A stretch of 64,000 nucleotides of DNA from CAXXOK01 sp035353615 (GCA_035353615.1 DAOPZY010000012.1:14640-78639), one strand, 5' to 3'; shown: positions 1-9,323, numbered from the stretch's first letter. Program-made: numbers and translations. Notes: generated by a model not told the origin, from the sequence alone.

Positions 1-2
1 GC

Positions 3-1136
3 AACGTGCTGTTTGGCGAGGGAGGCGCGGGCGCGTTCAGCGACGGAAAGCTGACCTGCAGGCTGAACGACCCGGCAATCCGCGTTGTGCTGCAAACGCT
101 GGTCGAATGCGGCGCGCCGAAGGAAATCCTGATTTCCGCCCGCCCGCACATCGGCACCGACCTGCTTCGGGGCGTGCTTGCGGAAATACGCCGCCGCCTG
201 ATGGAACTGGGCGGCACGGTGTGGTTTGAAAACAAGGTCACGGGGATTGCGCTTGAAAACGGCCATGTATCAGGCGTTACGGTCAAGGATCGGCAAAGCG
301 GCGCGACCGTGACGCTGGAAACAGACGCGGCCTATCTGGCCATTGGCCACAGCGCGCGCGACACCTACGCGTGGCTTCAGGAGATGGGCGTGCCCATGCA
401 GGCTAAACCCTTCGCCATCGGCGTGCGGATCGAGCACCCGCAGGCGGAGGTAAACCGCGCGCAGTACGGCGCGGCCGCCCTAACCGCGGCCCTGCCCTCG
501 GCCGATTACAAGCTGAACGCGCCTACGCCCGATGGACGCGGCGTTTATACGTTTTGCATGTGCCCGGGCGGGCAGGTAATCAACGCCAGCAGCGAGCCGG
601 GGCTTTTGAATGTGAACGGCATGAGCCAGCACGCGCGCGACGGGGAAAACGCCAACGCCGCGCTTCTGGTTGGGGTCAGCCCCGCCGATTACGGCTCGGA
701 TCATCCGTTGGCCGGCATTGAACTGCAACGGAAAATAGAACGCGCGGCCTTTGCCATGGGCGACGGCTACCGCGCGCCCTGCCAGCGGGTCGGCGATTTT
801 TTAGCTGGAAAACCCTCGGCGGGGTTTGGCGGCGTAAAGCCGAGCTACCGCCCGGGCGTGTTTCCGGCGGATATCGCCCTGTGCCTGCCGGACTTCATCA
901 CCCAAAACCTGCGGCTGGCCCTGCCGCTGCTGGGGCGACGGCTCCGGGGGTTTGACCAGCCGGACGCGCTGCTGACCGCGCCGGAAACGCGTTCCTCCTC
1001 GCCCGTGCGCATCCTGCGGGACGAGCGCCGCCAGAGCGCGATCCGGGGGCTTTATCCGCTGGGCGAAGGCGCCGGGTACGCGGGCGGCATCGTCAGCGCG
1101 GCGGTAGACGGGCTGAAAGCCGCGCTGGACGCATAA
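3..1136 (+). CDS. NAD(FAD)-utilizing dehydrogenase, COG2509-like (5' end missing)
   Basis: The frame is open to the window edge, so the N-terminus, which should carry the GxGxxG FAD-binding Rossmann motif, lies outside. The first visible residues (NVLFGEGGAGAFSDGKLT) are a hallmark stretch of the COG2509 family of FAD-dependent dehydrogenases. A second FAD/NAD-contacting region is visible as YLAIGHSARDTYAWL near residue 110, and the C-terminus PLGEGAGYAGGIVSAAVDG is the usual closing FAD motif. About 378 residues are present; from memory the family is usually somewhat over 500. The substrate is unknown. The HAD gene 39 bp downstream on the same strand probably shares the transcript. Confidence 0.85.
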   Translation, partial: NVLFGEGGAGAFSDGKLTCRLNDPAIRVVLQTLVECGAPKEILISARPHIGTDLLRGVLAEIRRRLMELGGTVWFENKVTGIALENGHVSGVTVKDRQSGATVTLETDAAYLAIGHSARDTYAWLQEMGVPMQAKPFAIGVRIEHPQAEVNRAQYGAAALTAALPSADYKLNAPTPDGRGVYTFCMCPGGQVINASSEPGLLNVNGMSQHARDGENANAALLVGVSPADYGSDHPLAGIELQRKIERAAFAMGDGYRAPCQRVGDFLAGKPSAGFGGVKPSYRPGVFPADIALCLPDFITQNLRLALPLLGRRLRGFDQPDALLTAPETRSSSPVRILRDERRQSAIRGLYPLGEGAGYAGGIVSAAVDGLKAALDA

Positions 1137-1175
1137 TTACCGGCAAACAAAACGCATAGAACAGGGAGGGGTTTC

Positions 1176-1856
1176 ATGATCCGCGCCGTGCTGTTTGACA
1201 TGGACGGGGTTTTGCTGGATACCGAGGTGCTGGGCCTTCAGGCCATGGGACAGATCGCCGCCGACTTGGGGTATACGGTGGATCGGGCGTTTTACCAGAC
1301 CACGCTTGGCGTGCCCAACGCGGAATGCAAGCAGATTTACCAAAACGCGCTGGGGAAGGATTTTCCCTATGATTTGGCCATTGAGCGGTTCCGCGCCTAC
1401 TTTTCGGAATACAACCGCAAAAATACAATGCCCCGCAAAGATGGGCTGATGGAGTGCCTGCAAGGGCTTCGCGCCCGTGGGCACAGGATTGTGCTGGCCA
1501 CAAGCACCGTTCGCCCGCTGGTGGAGGAGTACTTTGCCGCCATGCCCGATATGGCCGCGATGTTTTACGGCACAGTTTGCGGCGGGGAGGTGCCCAAGGG
1601 CAAGCCCGCGCCGGATATTTACCTGAAAGCCGCGCGCGTTGCCGAATGTGACCCGGCTGAATGCGTGGGCGTAGAGGACAGCTTGAGCGGCGCCCGCGCA
1701 ATTCGCGCTTCGGGCGCGCATTGCGTGATGATCCCCGATCTTTTGCCGTATGACGAGCGTTTTCAGCCGTATGTGGACGATGTGCTGCCCAATCTGCGCG
1801 CGCTGTGCCCGCTGATTGACCGGTTGAACGCCGGCGAAAAAATTAAAGGGAGATAA
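1176..1856 (+). CDS. HAD-superfamily hydrolase, beta-phosphoglucomutase-like
   Basis: 226 residues. All four HAD motifs are visible: motif I FDMDGVLLDTE with the nucleophile Asp at residue 8 and the acid/base Asp two residues later, motif II as LATST, motif III Lys in KGKPAPDIY, and motif IV GVEDSLSGARA. An alpha-helical cap follows motif I, which places it in subfamily IA with beta-phosphoglucomutase and phosphoglycolate phosphatase-like enzymes. It is likely a cytoplasmic phosphatase or sugar-phosphate mutase; the substrate cannot be told from sequence. The start is supported by an AGGGAGGGG ribosome binding site. A strong terminator lies about 220 bp downstream, beyond an inverted copy of the dispersed repeat. 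Confidence 0.88.
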   Translation: MIRAVLFDMDGVLLDTEVLGLQAMGQIAADLGYTVDRAFYQTTLGVPNAECKQIYQNALGKDFPYDLAIERFRAYFSEYNRKNTMPRKDGLMECLQGLRARGHRIVLATSTVRPLVEEYFAAMPDMAAMFYGTVCGGEVPKGKPAPDIYLKAARVAECDPAECVGVEDSLSGARAIRASGAHCVMIPDLLPYDERFQPYVDDVLPNLRALCPLIDRLNAGEKIKGR

Positions 1857-1857
1857 A

Positions 1858-2070
1858 ATGTGGAGGCAAACCCGCCGCATAGAAGGGTAAAAAGCCATCG
1901 CCGCAGCGAAGCCGGGTCAGGGGATGAAATCCCTTGTCAGGTTCCAAGGGGGAAACCCTTGGCAAAGGTTTGGGGCGGAACCTCAAACCTTGATGCCGCA
2001 GCATTGGAATCAGCGCAAGCGAACAGGCCACAGGGCAATGAGGCGAGCGGCATAACCGTTAAGTTGCTTC
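1858..2070 (-). repeat. Dispersed palindromic intergenic repeat, copy 1 (reverse orientation)
   Basis: Read on the minus strand, this runs from a block like GCTCGCCTCATTGCCCTG through GAGGTTCCGCCCC, CCTGACAAGGG and CCCGGCTTCGCTGCGGCG. The same order of blocks recurs at 7275, 11393, 16905, 24355, 26401 and 42830-43285. Each block is itself a short palindrome. It has no coding frame resembling a known protein. Confidence 0.75.
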
Positions 2071-2080
2071 TTTGACAAAC

Positions 2081-2118
2081 AAAATCGCGGGGGTAAATCC
2101 TCCGCGATTTTATTTTTT
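2081..2118 (+). terminator. Rho-independent terminator
   Basis: Stem AAAATCGCGG (2081-2090) pairs perfectly with CCGCGATTTT (2102-2111), followed by the T-rich tract TTTTATTTTTT. It closes the plus-strand unit of the FAD dehydrogenase and HAD genes; because both flanks are A/T rich it may also act on the minus-strand gene's side. Confidence 0.85.
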
Positions 2119-2194
2119 AAATGGTTACAGCACGCTGTACCGCTCGCCTCATAGCGTTTTGGACGGTTCGCCCGCTTCATTTTTCAGACTCGGC

Positions 2195-2749
2195 TTATTG
2201 GGTCGCAGTATCGTCCGCAAGGGCTTCGCGCAGTTGAATGCTCTTGATGTGCCACTGGTTATTTTCCCGCACCAGCGTGGCCGAATATCGCCCGGCCTGC
2301 CATTTGGGCGGTGTTTCGTAGCCGTCGCCGTATAGCTGTTTGGCGGTGTCGGCATAGGCTCGGTTCACGCGGCCGTCAATGCGCGGCACCCGCTCAATAA
2401 ACTCCGCGCGGGCAGTGCTATCCCACGGCCAGCACCACATCCACGTCAGCTCCAGCCGGTGGTCGATGCCGCGGATGGTGTAGCAAACGTAGGGGCTTTT
2501 CCCGTCCAGCGCCTGGGTCAGGTTTTCGTCCCGCTGTAAATAGCTGCTCTGAAAAAACTTGTTCAGCTCAGTCGAGTCTTCGTCCATCATAATCACCTGA
2601 GCGCGCTTGGCCATGCCGTCCTTGAGCACGATGTAGATGTTGGTCGCGTTCATCGCGTAATAAAACGTAACGGTAAACAGGCCCAGCAGCACAATGATGA
2701 GCGTCAGGCGGCTGACAAGATACCAGATAAAGCGGCGCAGCGTGGTCAT
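2195..2749 (-). CDS. Membrane-anchored protein of unknown function
   Basis: 184 residues. An N-terminal hydrophobic helix (about residues 10-32, LVSRLTLIIVLLGLFTVTFY) follows a basic start and should act as an uncleaved anchor with the rest outside the cell. The remainder has Trp-rich strands (LTWMWCWPWDS) and a C-terminal segment reading like a small beta-rich extracellular domain (GRYSATLVRENNQWHIKSI). I recognise no family. The start is chosen for the AGGAGGAAC ribosome binding site 11 bases upstream. It stands alone between a terminator and the phosphoglycerate mutase gene, so the context gives no functional hint. Confidence 0.7.
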   Translation of the reverse strand: MTTLRRFIWYLVSRLTLIIVLLGLFTVTFYYAMNATNIYIVLKDGMAKRAQVIMMDEDSTELNKFFQSSYLQRDENLTQALDGKSPYVCYTIRGIDHRLELTWMWCWPWDSTARAEFIERVPRIDGRVNRAYADTAKQLYGDGYETPPKWQAGRYSATLVRENNQWHIKSIQLREALADDTATQ

Positions 2750-2936
2750 GACGGTTGTTCCTCCTGCGGGGTTTTGCCCAACGCCATTATACAGGAAAGG
2801 CCGGCGTGTGGCAAGGCGACCGGCCGGCGCGCCGCCGCCTGCATTCCGCTTTTAGCTGTGGCAGGGACGCTTCCGGCGCGTTTTACGGCCACGCGCCGCA
2901 AACGCCCGACGATTCGCTTGGCCCACGGCCGATACT

Positions 2937-4220
2937 TTACGCCTGTTCAAACAGCATCGCCATGAGCGCGGTGCCATCCTCCAAGATCGGTTCGTTTGCC
3001 ACCGTGCGTTCACAAAACTTGCGGGCAGGCGCAGGTTTTCCGTCCGCCGCCTCACGGGCCGCGTCCCGGCTGTCCAACAGCGCATAGGGCACGGGCGCGC
3101 CGTCATGCGTGCGGGTGGTTAAAAGGGTGGGGTGATCGCTGAGCAGCAGCATGCGGAAGGGTTCGCCGCGCTCGGCAAGCCGATCCAGGATCGGCTGAAC
3201 CACCAGATCGTTTACCCTGCGAATGGCCAGCATCTTTTTTTCAAGGCTGCCGGCGTGGGCCATTTCGTCCGGCGCTTCCACATGGACGGCGGCAAAATCG
3301 TCCCCTTCGGTAAACAGCGCCTGTAAGGCGCGCTCGGCCTTGCCCTGATAGTTGGTGTCCAGATCGCCGTTAGCGCCTTCCACATGGGGGGTTTTCAGCC
3401 CGCCCAAACGCGCGATGCCCCACACCAGCGGCACGGCGCTTACAACGGTGCCCTGCTTGTGATATTTTTCCGAAAAGCTTTCCAGCCGCATGGCAGTCGC
3501 GGCGCCCCAGGGCCAGATCAGGTTCGCGGGCAGTTGCCCCTGCGCTATGCGGCGGCGGTTGATCGGGTGGTCGAGCAACACATCGTAACTGATGAGCATC
3601 AGCTCCCGGATGTCCTCCGCCAGTTTTTTCGCGGCAACATCCTGCGTTTCGGCCACCATATGCGGCAAATACGGCGCGATCGGCTGTTCCAGCACATTAT
3701 GCGGCTCGGTCAGGCGCACGGCGGTCAAATCGCGCGCCGCGCTCATCACCACGCCAATATGGCGGAAGGAATCCGTCACATGAATCGTAAGCCCCATTTC
3801 CCGCATTTTGGCGGCGAAATCGGGCGCGGCGATCAGATCGTTCATCAGGGCCACGGCTTCGTCGCCATGGATGTTTCCGCCGTTGTGGCTGTGGATCACC
3901 ATCTGCCCGTTCAGCATTTCCACCGCGCACAGGTTCACGCGCAGGCTCAGGCCGCCTTCCGGCAACGAAACGCCCATGCCTTCGGCTTCCAACACACTCC
4001 GCCCCGTGTAACACACGCGTGGGTCGTTGCCAAAGATGCTCAGGATGGCGGTATCGCTGCCCGGGGCCAGCCCTTGCGGCACCGTGCGCACACGGCCGCA
4101 GCGCAGGCCGGCCACCCGGTCAAACGCGGGCAGGTCCAAGGCTTCCAGAGGGGTTTGACCGTTCAACTCCGCAAGGGCGGTATCCGCCATGCCATCGCCA
4201 ATCACAAGCACGTATTTCAT
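2937..4220 (-). CDS. apgM: Cofactor-independent phosphoglycerate mutase (archaeal-type ApgM family)
   Basis: 427 residues when started at MKYVLVIGDGMADTALAEL; the longer open frame adds 21 unlikely residues and lacks the GAGGAGG site found upstream of this ATG. The alkaline-phosphatase fold is recognised from the metal-binding DGMAD near the start, APGSDTAILSIFG around residue 52 with the likely Ser nucleophile, AVHVEAPDEMAHAG near residue 310, and LLLSDHPT with THDGAPVPYAL near the C-terminus. The enzyme interconverts 3- and 2-phosphoglycerate in glycolysis. In some bacteria this family is annotated as a homoserine-kinase relative (ThrH-like, 'phosphonopyruvate decarboxylase-related'), so physiological substrate is inferred. 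It is monocistronic here. Confidence 0.85.
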   Translation of the reverse strand: MKYVLVIGDGMADTALAELNGQTPLEALDLPAFDRVAGLRCGRVRTVPQGLAPGSDTAILSIFGNDPRVCYTGRSVLEAEGMGVSLPEGGLSLRVNLCAVEMLNGQMVIHSHNGGNIHGDEAVALMNDLIAAPDFAAKMREMGLTIHVTDSFRHIGVVMSAARDLTAVRLTEPHNVLEQPIAPYLPHMVAETQDVAAKKLAEDIRELMLISYDVLLDHPINRRRIAQGQLPANLIWPWGAATAMRLESFSEKYHKQGTVVSAVPLVWGIARLGGLKTPHVEGANGDLDTNYQGKAERALQALFTEGDDFAAVHVEAPDEMAHAGSLEKKMLAIRRVNDLVVQPILDRLAERGEPFRMLLLSDHPTLLTTRTHDGAPVPYALLDSRDAAREAADGKPAPARKFCERTVANEPILEDGTALMAMLFEQA

Positions 4221-4384
4221 ACTGGGAGGCCTCCTCAAACGCTTTGCTTCGCCAGTATACCGCGCCCAAGGGTTGTTTTTCAAGCCAGATGCGGCAAAAG
4301 TACAATCTACGCGCTTCGCGGTAGAAATTTAAAAGGTTTTCGTGTATACTTGGCTTAAATCCGACCGGCAAAGGAGCAACACGC

Positions 4385-5455
4385 ATGAAGCGCATCGTAC
4401 TGACAGGCGGCGGAACCGCCGGCCATGTCACCCCCCATATGAGCCTGATTCCCCGATTGAAGGCGGCGGGCTACGAAATTCACTATATCGGCACTGAGCA
4501 CGGCATCGAGCATGAAATGATCGGGAAAATCCCCGGCATCACTTATCACGTGGTGAAAAGCGGAAAACTGCGCCGGTATTTCAGCCTGCAAAACTTTACC
4601 GACCCCTTTCGGGTGCTGCACGGGGCCTGGACCTCGGTGCGGCTGATGCGCAAGCTGATGCCGGACGTCTGTTTTTCCAAGGGCGGGTTTGTGAGCGTGC
4701 CGGTGGTTGTGGGCGCATGGCTTGCGCACGTGCCCACCGTGTGCCACGAAAGCGACCTGACTCCCGGGCTGGCAAACCGAATCAGCGCGAAATTTGTCAG
4801 CCGTGTGGCGACCACCTTTCAGGAATGCGCCGACGCGTTGGGCGCGAAAGCCGTGATGACCGGCACGCCGTTACGCCCCTCGCTGTTTTCCGGCAGCCGG
4901 GACAAGGGGTTGGCGATGGCCGGTTTCAACGGTCAAAAACCGGTGCTACTCATGACGGGCGGCAGCCTTGGCGCGCAAAGCGTCAACAAATGCCTGCGGG
5001 CGTGCCTGCCGGCGATTTTGCCGCAGATGGATGTGCTGCACCTGTGCGGCCGGGGCAACCTGGACCCTTCCCTTGCCGCCGCGGCAGGGTATGCGCAGTT
5101 TGAGTTTTTAGGCGATGAAATGGCCGACGCGCTCGCGGCGGCGGATTTGGTGCTGAGTCGCGCGGGCAGCAACACGCTGAGCGAGTTGCTGGCGTTGAAC
5201 AAGCCCATGCTGCTGGTGCCCTACCCGCTTGGCTCGGGTCGCGGCGACCAGATCGAGAACGCGGCCAGCTACGAAAAACGGGGCCTTGCCCGCGTGCTTG
5301 CGCAGGAAAAGATGACCCCCGAAGCCCTGACCCAAGCGCTTTTAAGCCTGCTGGCCGAGCGGGAAACGCTTCGCGCCGCCGTGGAAGCTTATCCGGTGAA
5401 GGACGGTACCGACGCGGTTTTGCAAATGATTGAGGAAGCAAGGCTGAAAGGTTAA
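4385..5455 (+). CDS. murG: UDP-GlcNAc:undecaprenyl-PP-MurNAc-pentapeptide GlcNAc transferase
   Basis: 356 residues, the normal length. GT28 family: the N-terminal glycine-rich loop GGGTAGHVTPHMSLI contacts the lipid-I diphosphate, HESDLTPGLANR closes the N domain, and the C domain shows MTGGSLGAQSVN and the UDP-GlcNAc pocket with SRAGSNTLSELLAL and GRGDQIENA. It makes lipid II at the inner face of the membrane. Unusually it is not in a dcw cluster; glmM, which supplies the amino-sugar precursor, is the next gene, separated by about 410 bp with its own promoter. A TATACT -10 element lies at 4345, with a poor -35. Ribosome binding site: AAAGGAGCA. Confidence 0.95.
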   Translation: MKRIVLTGGGTAGHVTPHMSLIPRLKAAGYEIHYIGTEHGIEHEMIGKIPGITYHVVKSGKLRRYFSLQNFTDPFRVLHGAWTSVRLMRKLMPDVCFSKGGFVSVPVVVGAWLAHVPTVCHESDLTPGLANRISAKFVSRVATTFQECADALGAKAVMTGTPLRPSLFSGSRDKGLAMAGFNGQKPVLLMTGGSLGAQSVNKCLRACLPAILPQMDVLHLCGRGNLDPSLAAAAGYAQFEFLGDEMADALAAADLVLSRAGSNTLSELLALNKPMLLVPYPLGSGRGDQIENAASYEKRGLARVLAQEKMTPEALTQALLSLLAERETLRAAVEAYPVKDGTDAVLQMIEEARLKG

Positions 5456-5659
5456 GCGTGGCAAACGCTCATCGAGGCGACGGCAAACGCCCGGCATTGC
5501 TGAAAGCAGGTCAAAACCGTCTGGCCTCACTCATGAATTTTCATGGCTTTCCAGCCGTTCTCCGCCAATCATCGGTTGGGTTGTCCTGTTCTCGCAGGCA
5601 GGCGGAAAGGGCGATTGGCTCTAAAACGTTATCCAAAACACGCGCAAACGGCGCTCCGC

Positions 5660-5688
5660 TTGCCAAGCATTTCGTTTCGCGCTATACT
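5660..5688 (+). promoter_or_regulatory. Sigma-A-type promoter for glmM
   Basis: TTGCCA, 17 bases, TATACT, leaving a leader of about 170 bases before the glmM start. The rest of the 410-bp gap between murG and glmM shows no gene or repeat that I can recognise. Confidence 0.65.
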
Positions 5689-5865
5689 GTCATGAGATAC
5701 CATACCCACCCACAAGGCAGGGCTTTGTTGCCGTGCCGCCGGAAAGCGCCTGCGGATAACCGCGTTGATCCGGCGCGTCGGCATGCGATCCTTTGCCGGA
5801 TTCTATGGATTGAAACTGAACCGGCGGCCCGCCCCGACCCCACCAACATCAAGGAGAGTGCTTAC

Positions 5866-7215
5866 ATGGCCCGATTGTTTGGTACCGACGGCGTACGCGG
5901 CATTGCCAATACGGAATTAACCTGCGACCTTGCTTATCGCCTTGGGCAGGCGAGCGCGGCGGTGCTTGCCAGCGACGTGCATCGCCCCACCATTTTGGTT
6001 GGCCGCGACACCCGCATCAGCGGTGAAATGCTGGAAAGCGCGCTGGTCGCGGGCATTTGCAGCGTTGGCGCGCGCGCGGTGCTCATCGAGGTTATGCCCA
6101 CCCCCGCCATCGCCTACCTGACCCGTTATTATGAGGCGGACGCGGGCGCGGTCATCAGCGCAAGCCACAATACCGTGGAATACAACGGCATCAAGTTTTT
6201 TGACAAAAACGGCTATAAGCTGCCCGACGCGCTGGAGGACCGAATTGAGGAGATCGTCAAGAACGGTTTGCCCAAGGAGTTTGAAATGCCGGTCGGTGAA
6301 CGTGTTGGCCGCCCTGTGCGCCAGCGCAACGCGGCCCGCCGTTATGTGGATTTTGTGAAGGAAACGACCGACGTGCGGCTGGACGGCCTGCATGTGGTGC
6401 TGGACTGCGCGCAGGGCGCGAGCTATGAAGTGGCGCCCATGGTTTTTAAGGAGCTGGGCGCGCACGTGAGCTGTTACTACCATGAGCCGGACGGCACCAA
6501 CATCAACGATAACTGCGGTTCCACGCATCCCCAGCGCCTGTGCGAGCTGGTGCGCGAATTGGGCGCGGACGTTGGCTTTGCGTTTGACGGCGACGCGGAT
6601 CGCCTGATTGCCGCCGACGAACGCGGGCAGATTATTAACGGCGATCAGGTGATGGCGCTGCTGGCCGTGCATATGAAGGACAAGGGCACGCTGCACGGCA
6701 ACACGCTTGTCGCGACCGTCATGAGCAACATGGGGCTGGAACTGGCCATGAAAAAGCACGGCATCCGCATGGAAAAAACGAAGGTCGGCGACCGCTATGT
6801 GCTGGAAAAAATGCTGGCTGACGGCCATGTGCTGGGCGGCGAGCAGAGCGGCCACGTGATTATGCTGGACTATAACACAACCGGCGACGGGCTGGTAACG
6901 GCCGTGCAGGTGATTACCGCGATGGTCGCAAGCCAAACGCCGCTCAGCCGGCTGGCCGGAGTGATGCAGGTGATGCCCCAAAGCCAGTTTGCCGCCCATG
7001 TGGACGATTCCCGCAAGTTTGATTTTGACCAAAACCCCAAGATCAAGGCAAAAATCGAGGAGTTGGAAGCGAAATACCGCGACAAAGGTCGGGTTGTGAT
7101 TCGCGCCAGCGGCACCGAGCCGCTTGTGCGCGTGATGATCGAGGGGCCGGATCAGCGTGAAATGGATAAGGACGTGTTCGCCATGTCCAAGCTGATTGAA
7201 AAAGAGCTGGCCTGA
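5866..7215 (+). CDS. glmM: Phosphoglucosamine mutase
   Basis: 449 residues, normal for GlmM. The start at MARLFGTDGVRGIAN is chosen because it has an AAGGAGAG site and matches the family N-terminus; the open frame extends upstream but through the promoter. The phosphoserine loop SASHNTVEYNGIKFF places the catalytic Ser at residue 100, the metal loop is DGDADRLI, the sugar loop is GGEQSGHVI, and the phosphate loop is RASGTEPLVRVM. It converts glucosamine-6-phosphate to glucosamine-1-phosphate for UDP-GlcNAc. Together with murG just upstream and nagB at 45 kb it covers amino-sugar flow to and from the wall. The downstream hairpin ends the unit. Confidence 0.96.
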   Translation: MARLFGTDGVRGIANTELTCDLAYRLGQASAAVLASDVHRPTILVGRDTRISGEMLESALVAGICSVGARAVLIEVMPTPAIAYLTRYYEADAGAVISASHNTVEYNGIKFFDKNGYKLPDALEDRIEEIVKNGLPKEFEMPVGERVGRPVRQRNAARRYVDFVKETTDVRLDGLHVVLDCAQGASYEVAPMVFKELGAHVSCYYHEPDGTNINDNCGSTHPQRLCELVRELGADVGFAFDGDADRLIAADERGQIINGDQVMALLAVHMKDKGTLHGNTLVATVMSNMGLELAMKKHGIRMEKTKVGDRYVLEKMLADGHVLGGEQSGHVIMLDYNTTGDGLVTAVQVITAMVASQTPLSRLAGVMQVMPQSQFAAHVDDSRKFDFDQNPKIKAKIEELEAKYRDKGRVVIRASGTEPLVRVMIEGPDQREMDKDVFAMSKLIEKELA

Positions 7216-7243
7216 CCGGCCGACGGTTTACTCTGAAAACACA

Positions 7244-7274
7244 AACCCCCGCAGGGCTTAGCCTTGCGGGGGTT
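7244..7274 (+). terminator. GC-rich stem-loop after glmM
   Basis: AACCCCCGCAGGGC pairs with GCCTTGCGGGGGTT around a TTA loop, with one G-T wobble. There is no clear T tract, so termination may be imperfect or bidirectional. Confidence 0.6.
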
Positions 7275-7500
7275 ACTCCATTGTACACACTTCGAAGCGA
7301 AACCGGGCCAGGGCAAAGCCTCTGCGCGCAGCCTGTTAAAAGGTGGTTCAGGGGAAAAATCCCTTGAGGTGAAACCCCTGACAGGGATCTGGGAGGAATC
7401 CAAAAGCCCGTGTTACTGCGCATTTCCTAAGCGAGCGAACGGCCCAAAGGACGATGAGACGAGCGGCGATAGCAACCCGTTTGGGTATCACAACAGTCGG
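7275..7500 (-). repeat. Dispersed palindromic intergenic repeat, copy 2 (reverse orientation)
   Basis: On the minus strand the blocks run CGCTCGTCTCATCG, GGGCCGTTCGCTCGC, a diverged GGATTCCTCCCAGATCC, CCCTGTCAGGGGTTTCACC and CTTTGCCCTGGCCCGGTTTCGC. This copy is more diverged than those at 11.4 and 43.1 kb. The remaining 80 bp to the next gene contain nothing recognisable. Confidence 0.65.
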
Positions 7501-7582
7501 TAAGCCCCATAAAGCGCATTCCGCAGGATTTTTTGCCAAATCGGCGGCTCTCCCTTTCGGAAATGTCCTGTTTTCCCTCAGG

Positions 7583-8308
7583 TTATCGCTTTTCCCAGCT
7601 GCCGCTAATGGCAAAGCACGCCGCGCCGTCGCACTCGCCTTTCATCACGGTGCGCGCGCCGTCCGTTTGCAGGCTGAGGAGCGCACGCTCCCCGGGGCGG
7701 ATTTCCCGGTTGTAGTGAATCAGCACATCCTTGAGCGCCCACGCGCGGTGGTAATCCACATCGAAGCTGTCGCAAAACCAGTCCAGATAGCGCGTATTGT
7801 TCACATGCCCGTTCACGTCCAGGTCCGAGTAACGCGCCTCGCGCGGGTAAGTCTCCGCCGGAGTCTCCAACGTCGGAATCCCGCCGGGCACCGGCAGGGG
7901 CGGCGTCAGTTCGCAATCCAGCTGATCGTTTCCCCCCAGCCACGGTTTCACCATGCGGCGCGTGGTCAAATCCAGTTGCGCATACAGGGTAGCGGCGCTG
8001 CCAACGGTTTGCCCATCCACCCAAAACTGATAATACCGGGGAAAGAAAAAATGCTGCGGGGGCTTGGGCCAAGTGCGCACCGTAACGGTTTCGCCGATAC
8101 GGGGCAGGCGTTCCATCCGCACATGCGCGCGGCTGACCACCCACGCGATGTTCTGCTCCCGAAGCGCCGCCATGCCAAGGTTATACCCTTCGCAATGCGC
8201 GCCGCCCGCTTCCTGCATGGCCAAAAAAATACCGCTCGCGCGCCATTCGCCGTTCAAATCCGTATCTGCGGCGCGTAAAAAATAGCTCTGTTCAAAAAAC
8301 CCGTTCAT
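7583..8308 (-). CDS. Acyl-ACP thioesterase (FatA/FatB-like, PF01643 type)
   Basis: 241 residues forming two hot-dog domains. The start MNGFFEQSYFLRAADTDLNG is chosen for its AGGAGGGG site; the longer frame adds 17 residues without support. The first hot-dog contains the central helix AMQEAGGAHCEGYNLG and WVVSRAHVRMERLPRIGETV. The second contains the catalytic segment DLDVNGHVNNTRYLDW near residue 180, with the conserved Asn and His. It hydrolyses acyl-ACP to free fatty acid in the cytoplasm; bacterial homologues act in fatty acid release or membrane turnover. It stands alone on the minus strand next to a divergent secreted-protein gene. Confidence 0.88.
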   Translation of the reverse strand: MNGFFEQSYFLRAADTDLNGEWRASGIFLAMQEAGGAHCEGYNLGMAALREQNIAWVVSRAHVRMERLPRIGETVTVRTWPKPPQHFFFPRYYQFWVDGQTVGSAATLYAQLDLTTRRMVKPWLGGNDQLDCELTPPLPVPGGIPTLETPAETYPREARYSDLDVNGHVNNTRYLDWFCDSFDVDYHRAWALKDVLIHYNREIRPGERALLSLQTDGARTVMKGECDGAACFAISGSWEKR

Positions 8309-8502
8309 AGAACACCCCTCCTGTACGCCAAGGCCCATGCCCCGGCGATCCTGAGCCAACCCCCGCGCAGGCAGCCGTTTTGCCCAAACGCTGTGCCTGA
8401 AGCCTCCCGCCCCGTTCGCCCATTGTGGCAGGCCGAGCCCCTGTGGCGACGCGCGCCTGCATTAGCCGACAGCAACCGCGCATTTTCGCTGAAAGGCGAC
8501 GC

Positions 8503-8531
8503 TTGAAAGCGCGCCCCGTTCATGCTATGCT
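8503..8531 (+). promoter_or_regulatory. Sigma-A-type promoter for the secreted protein
   Basis: TTGAAA, 17 bases, TATGCT, about 35 bases upstream of the ATG at 8568, which has an AAGGAGG site. Confidence 0.7.
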
Positions 8532-8567
8532 TAGCACGCTGAAAATGCAGCAAGGAGGTTCCTGCCA

Positions 8568-9248
8568 ATGAAACGGAGAATCACGCCCGCGCTGGTCCTG
8601 ACGCTTGCCCTGGCGCTGTTTTTGCCCATAAGCGCTTTTGCCCTGACCGGGCAGGCTTATCAGACGTTTGCCGATTATTACAAGGCGGACGTAACCTTTA
8701 TTAACGATAACGACGGCCGCCACCTGATGCCCATGCTGCTTTCCCAGCGCAGCAGCGAGCAGAACGACGGCCGGATCTATTACGATTTAATTGGCGATGT
8801 GCTCAACGTAACCGTAACCGTCGATAGCGACGGGGTGATTGAAGAATGCGAAATTCGACTGACCGCGCCCTCCGGCATGGAATACGGCGGCAGTGTTTAC
8901 AATGATTTTGCCATTTCCGGATACCACAGCTACGCGTTTTTAATGGCCATGGACACCAACGCGGAGCCGACCAAACGCTACGAGCTGGTCACGGACGTGG
9001 TGAAGGGCATGAAGGATGGCAACGGGGATTACACCCGTCAGTTAGGCGCGTACACCCTCACCTGCAAGCGCATCGATCAGATGGCGGTGCTCGATTTCTT
9101 CAACAACGGCGTGATCGTGGACACGCCGACCCCCGCGCCCAGCGCCACGCTAGCCCCGGGCGAAACCCCCGGCGCGGACAGCCCTACCGATCAACCGACG
9201 GACTCGCCCAGCGACGCTCCGGAAGCGACCGACGATTTTGTCGGCTGA
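8568..9248 (+). CDS. Secreted protein of unknown function with Thr/Pro/Ser-rich tail
   Basis: 226 residues. The N-terminus MKRRITPALVLTLALALFLP followed by ISAFA is a typical signal peptide with an AFA-like cleavage site near residue 26 and no lipobox Cys. The mature domain (about residues 27-185) has alternating strands, including DVLNVTVTVDSDGVIEECEI, and ends in a 40-residue low-complexity tail of Pro, Thr, Ala and Asp (TPTPAPSATLAPGE, SPTDQPTDSPSDAP), common as a wall-spanning linker. No LPXTG motif or terminal membrane helix follows, so it is probably released. I do not recognise the domain. Own promoter and terminator make it monocistronic. Confidence 0.75.
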   Translation: MKRRITPALVLTLALALFLPISAFALTGQAYQTFADYYKADVTFINDNDGRHLMPMLLSQRSSEQNDGRIYYDLIGDVLNVTVTVDSDGVIEECEIRLTAPSGMEYGGSVYNDFAISGYHSYAFLMAMDTNAEPTKRYELVTDVVKGMKDGNGDYTRQLGAYTLTCKRIDQMAVLDFFNNGVIVDTPTPAPSATLAPGETPGADSPTDQPTDSPSDAPEATDDFVG

Positions 9249-9323
9249 CGCGGGCCGTATCGGACGCCCCCTCAGGCAGACGCGGGCTAAACGGCGGCAC
9301 CCGGTTGCCGCGCCGCCTGCAAC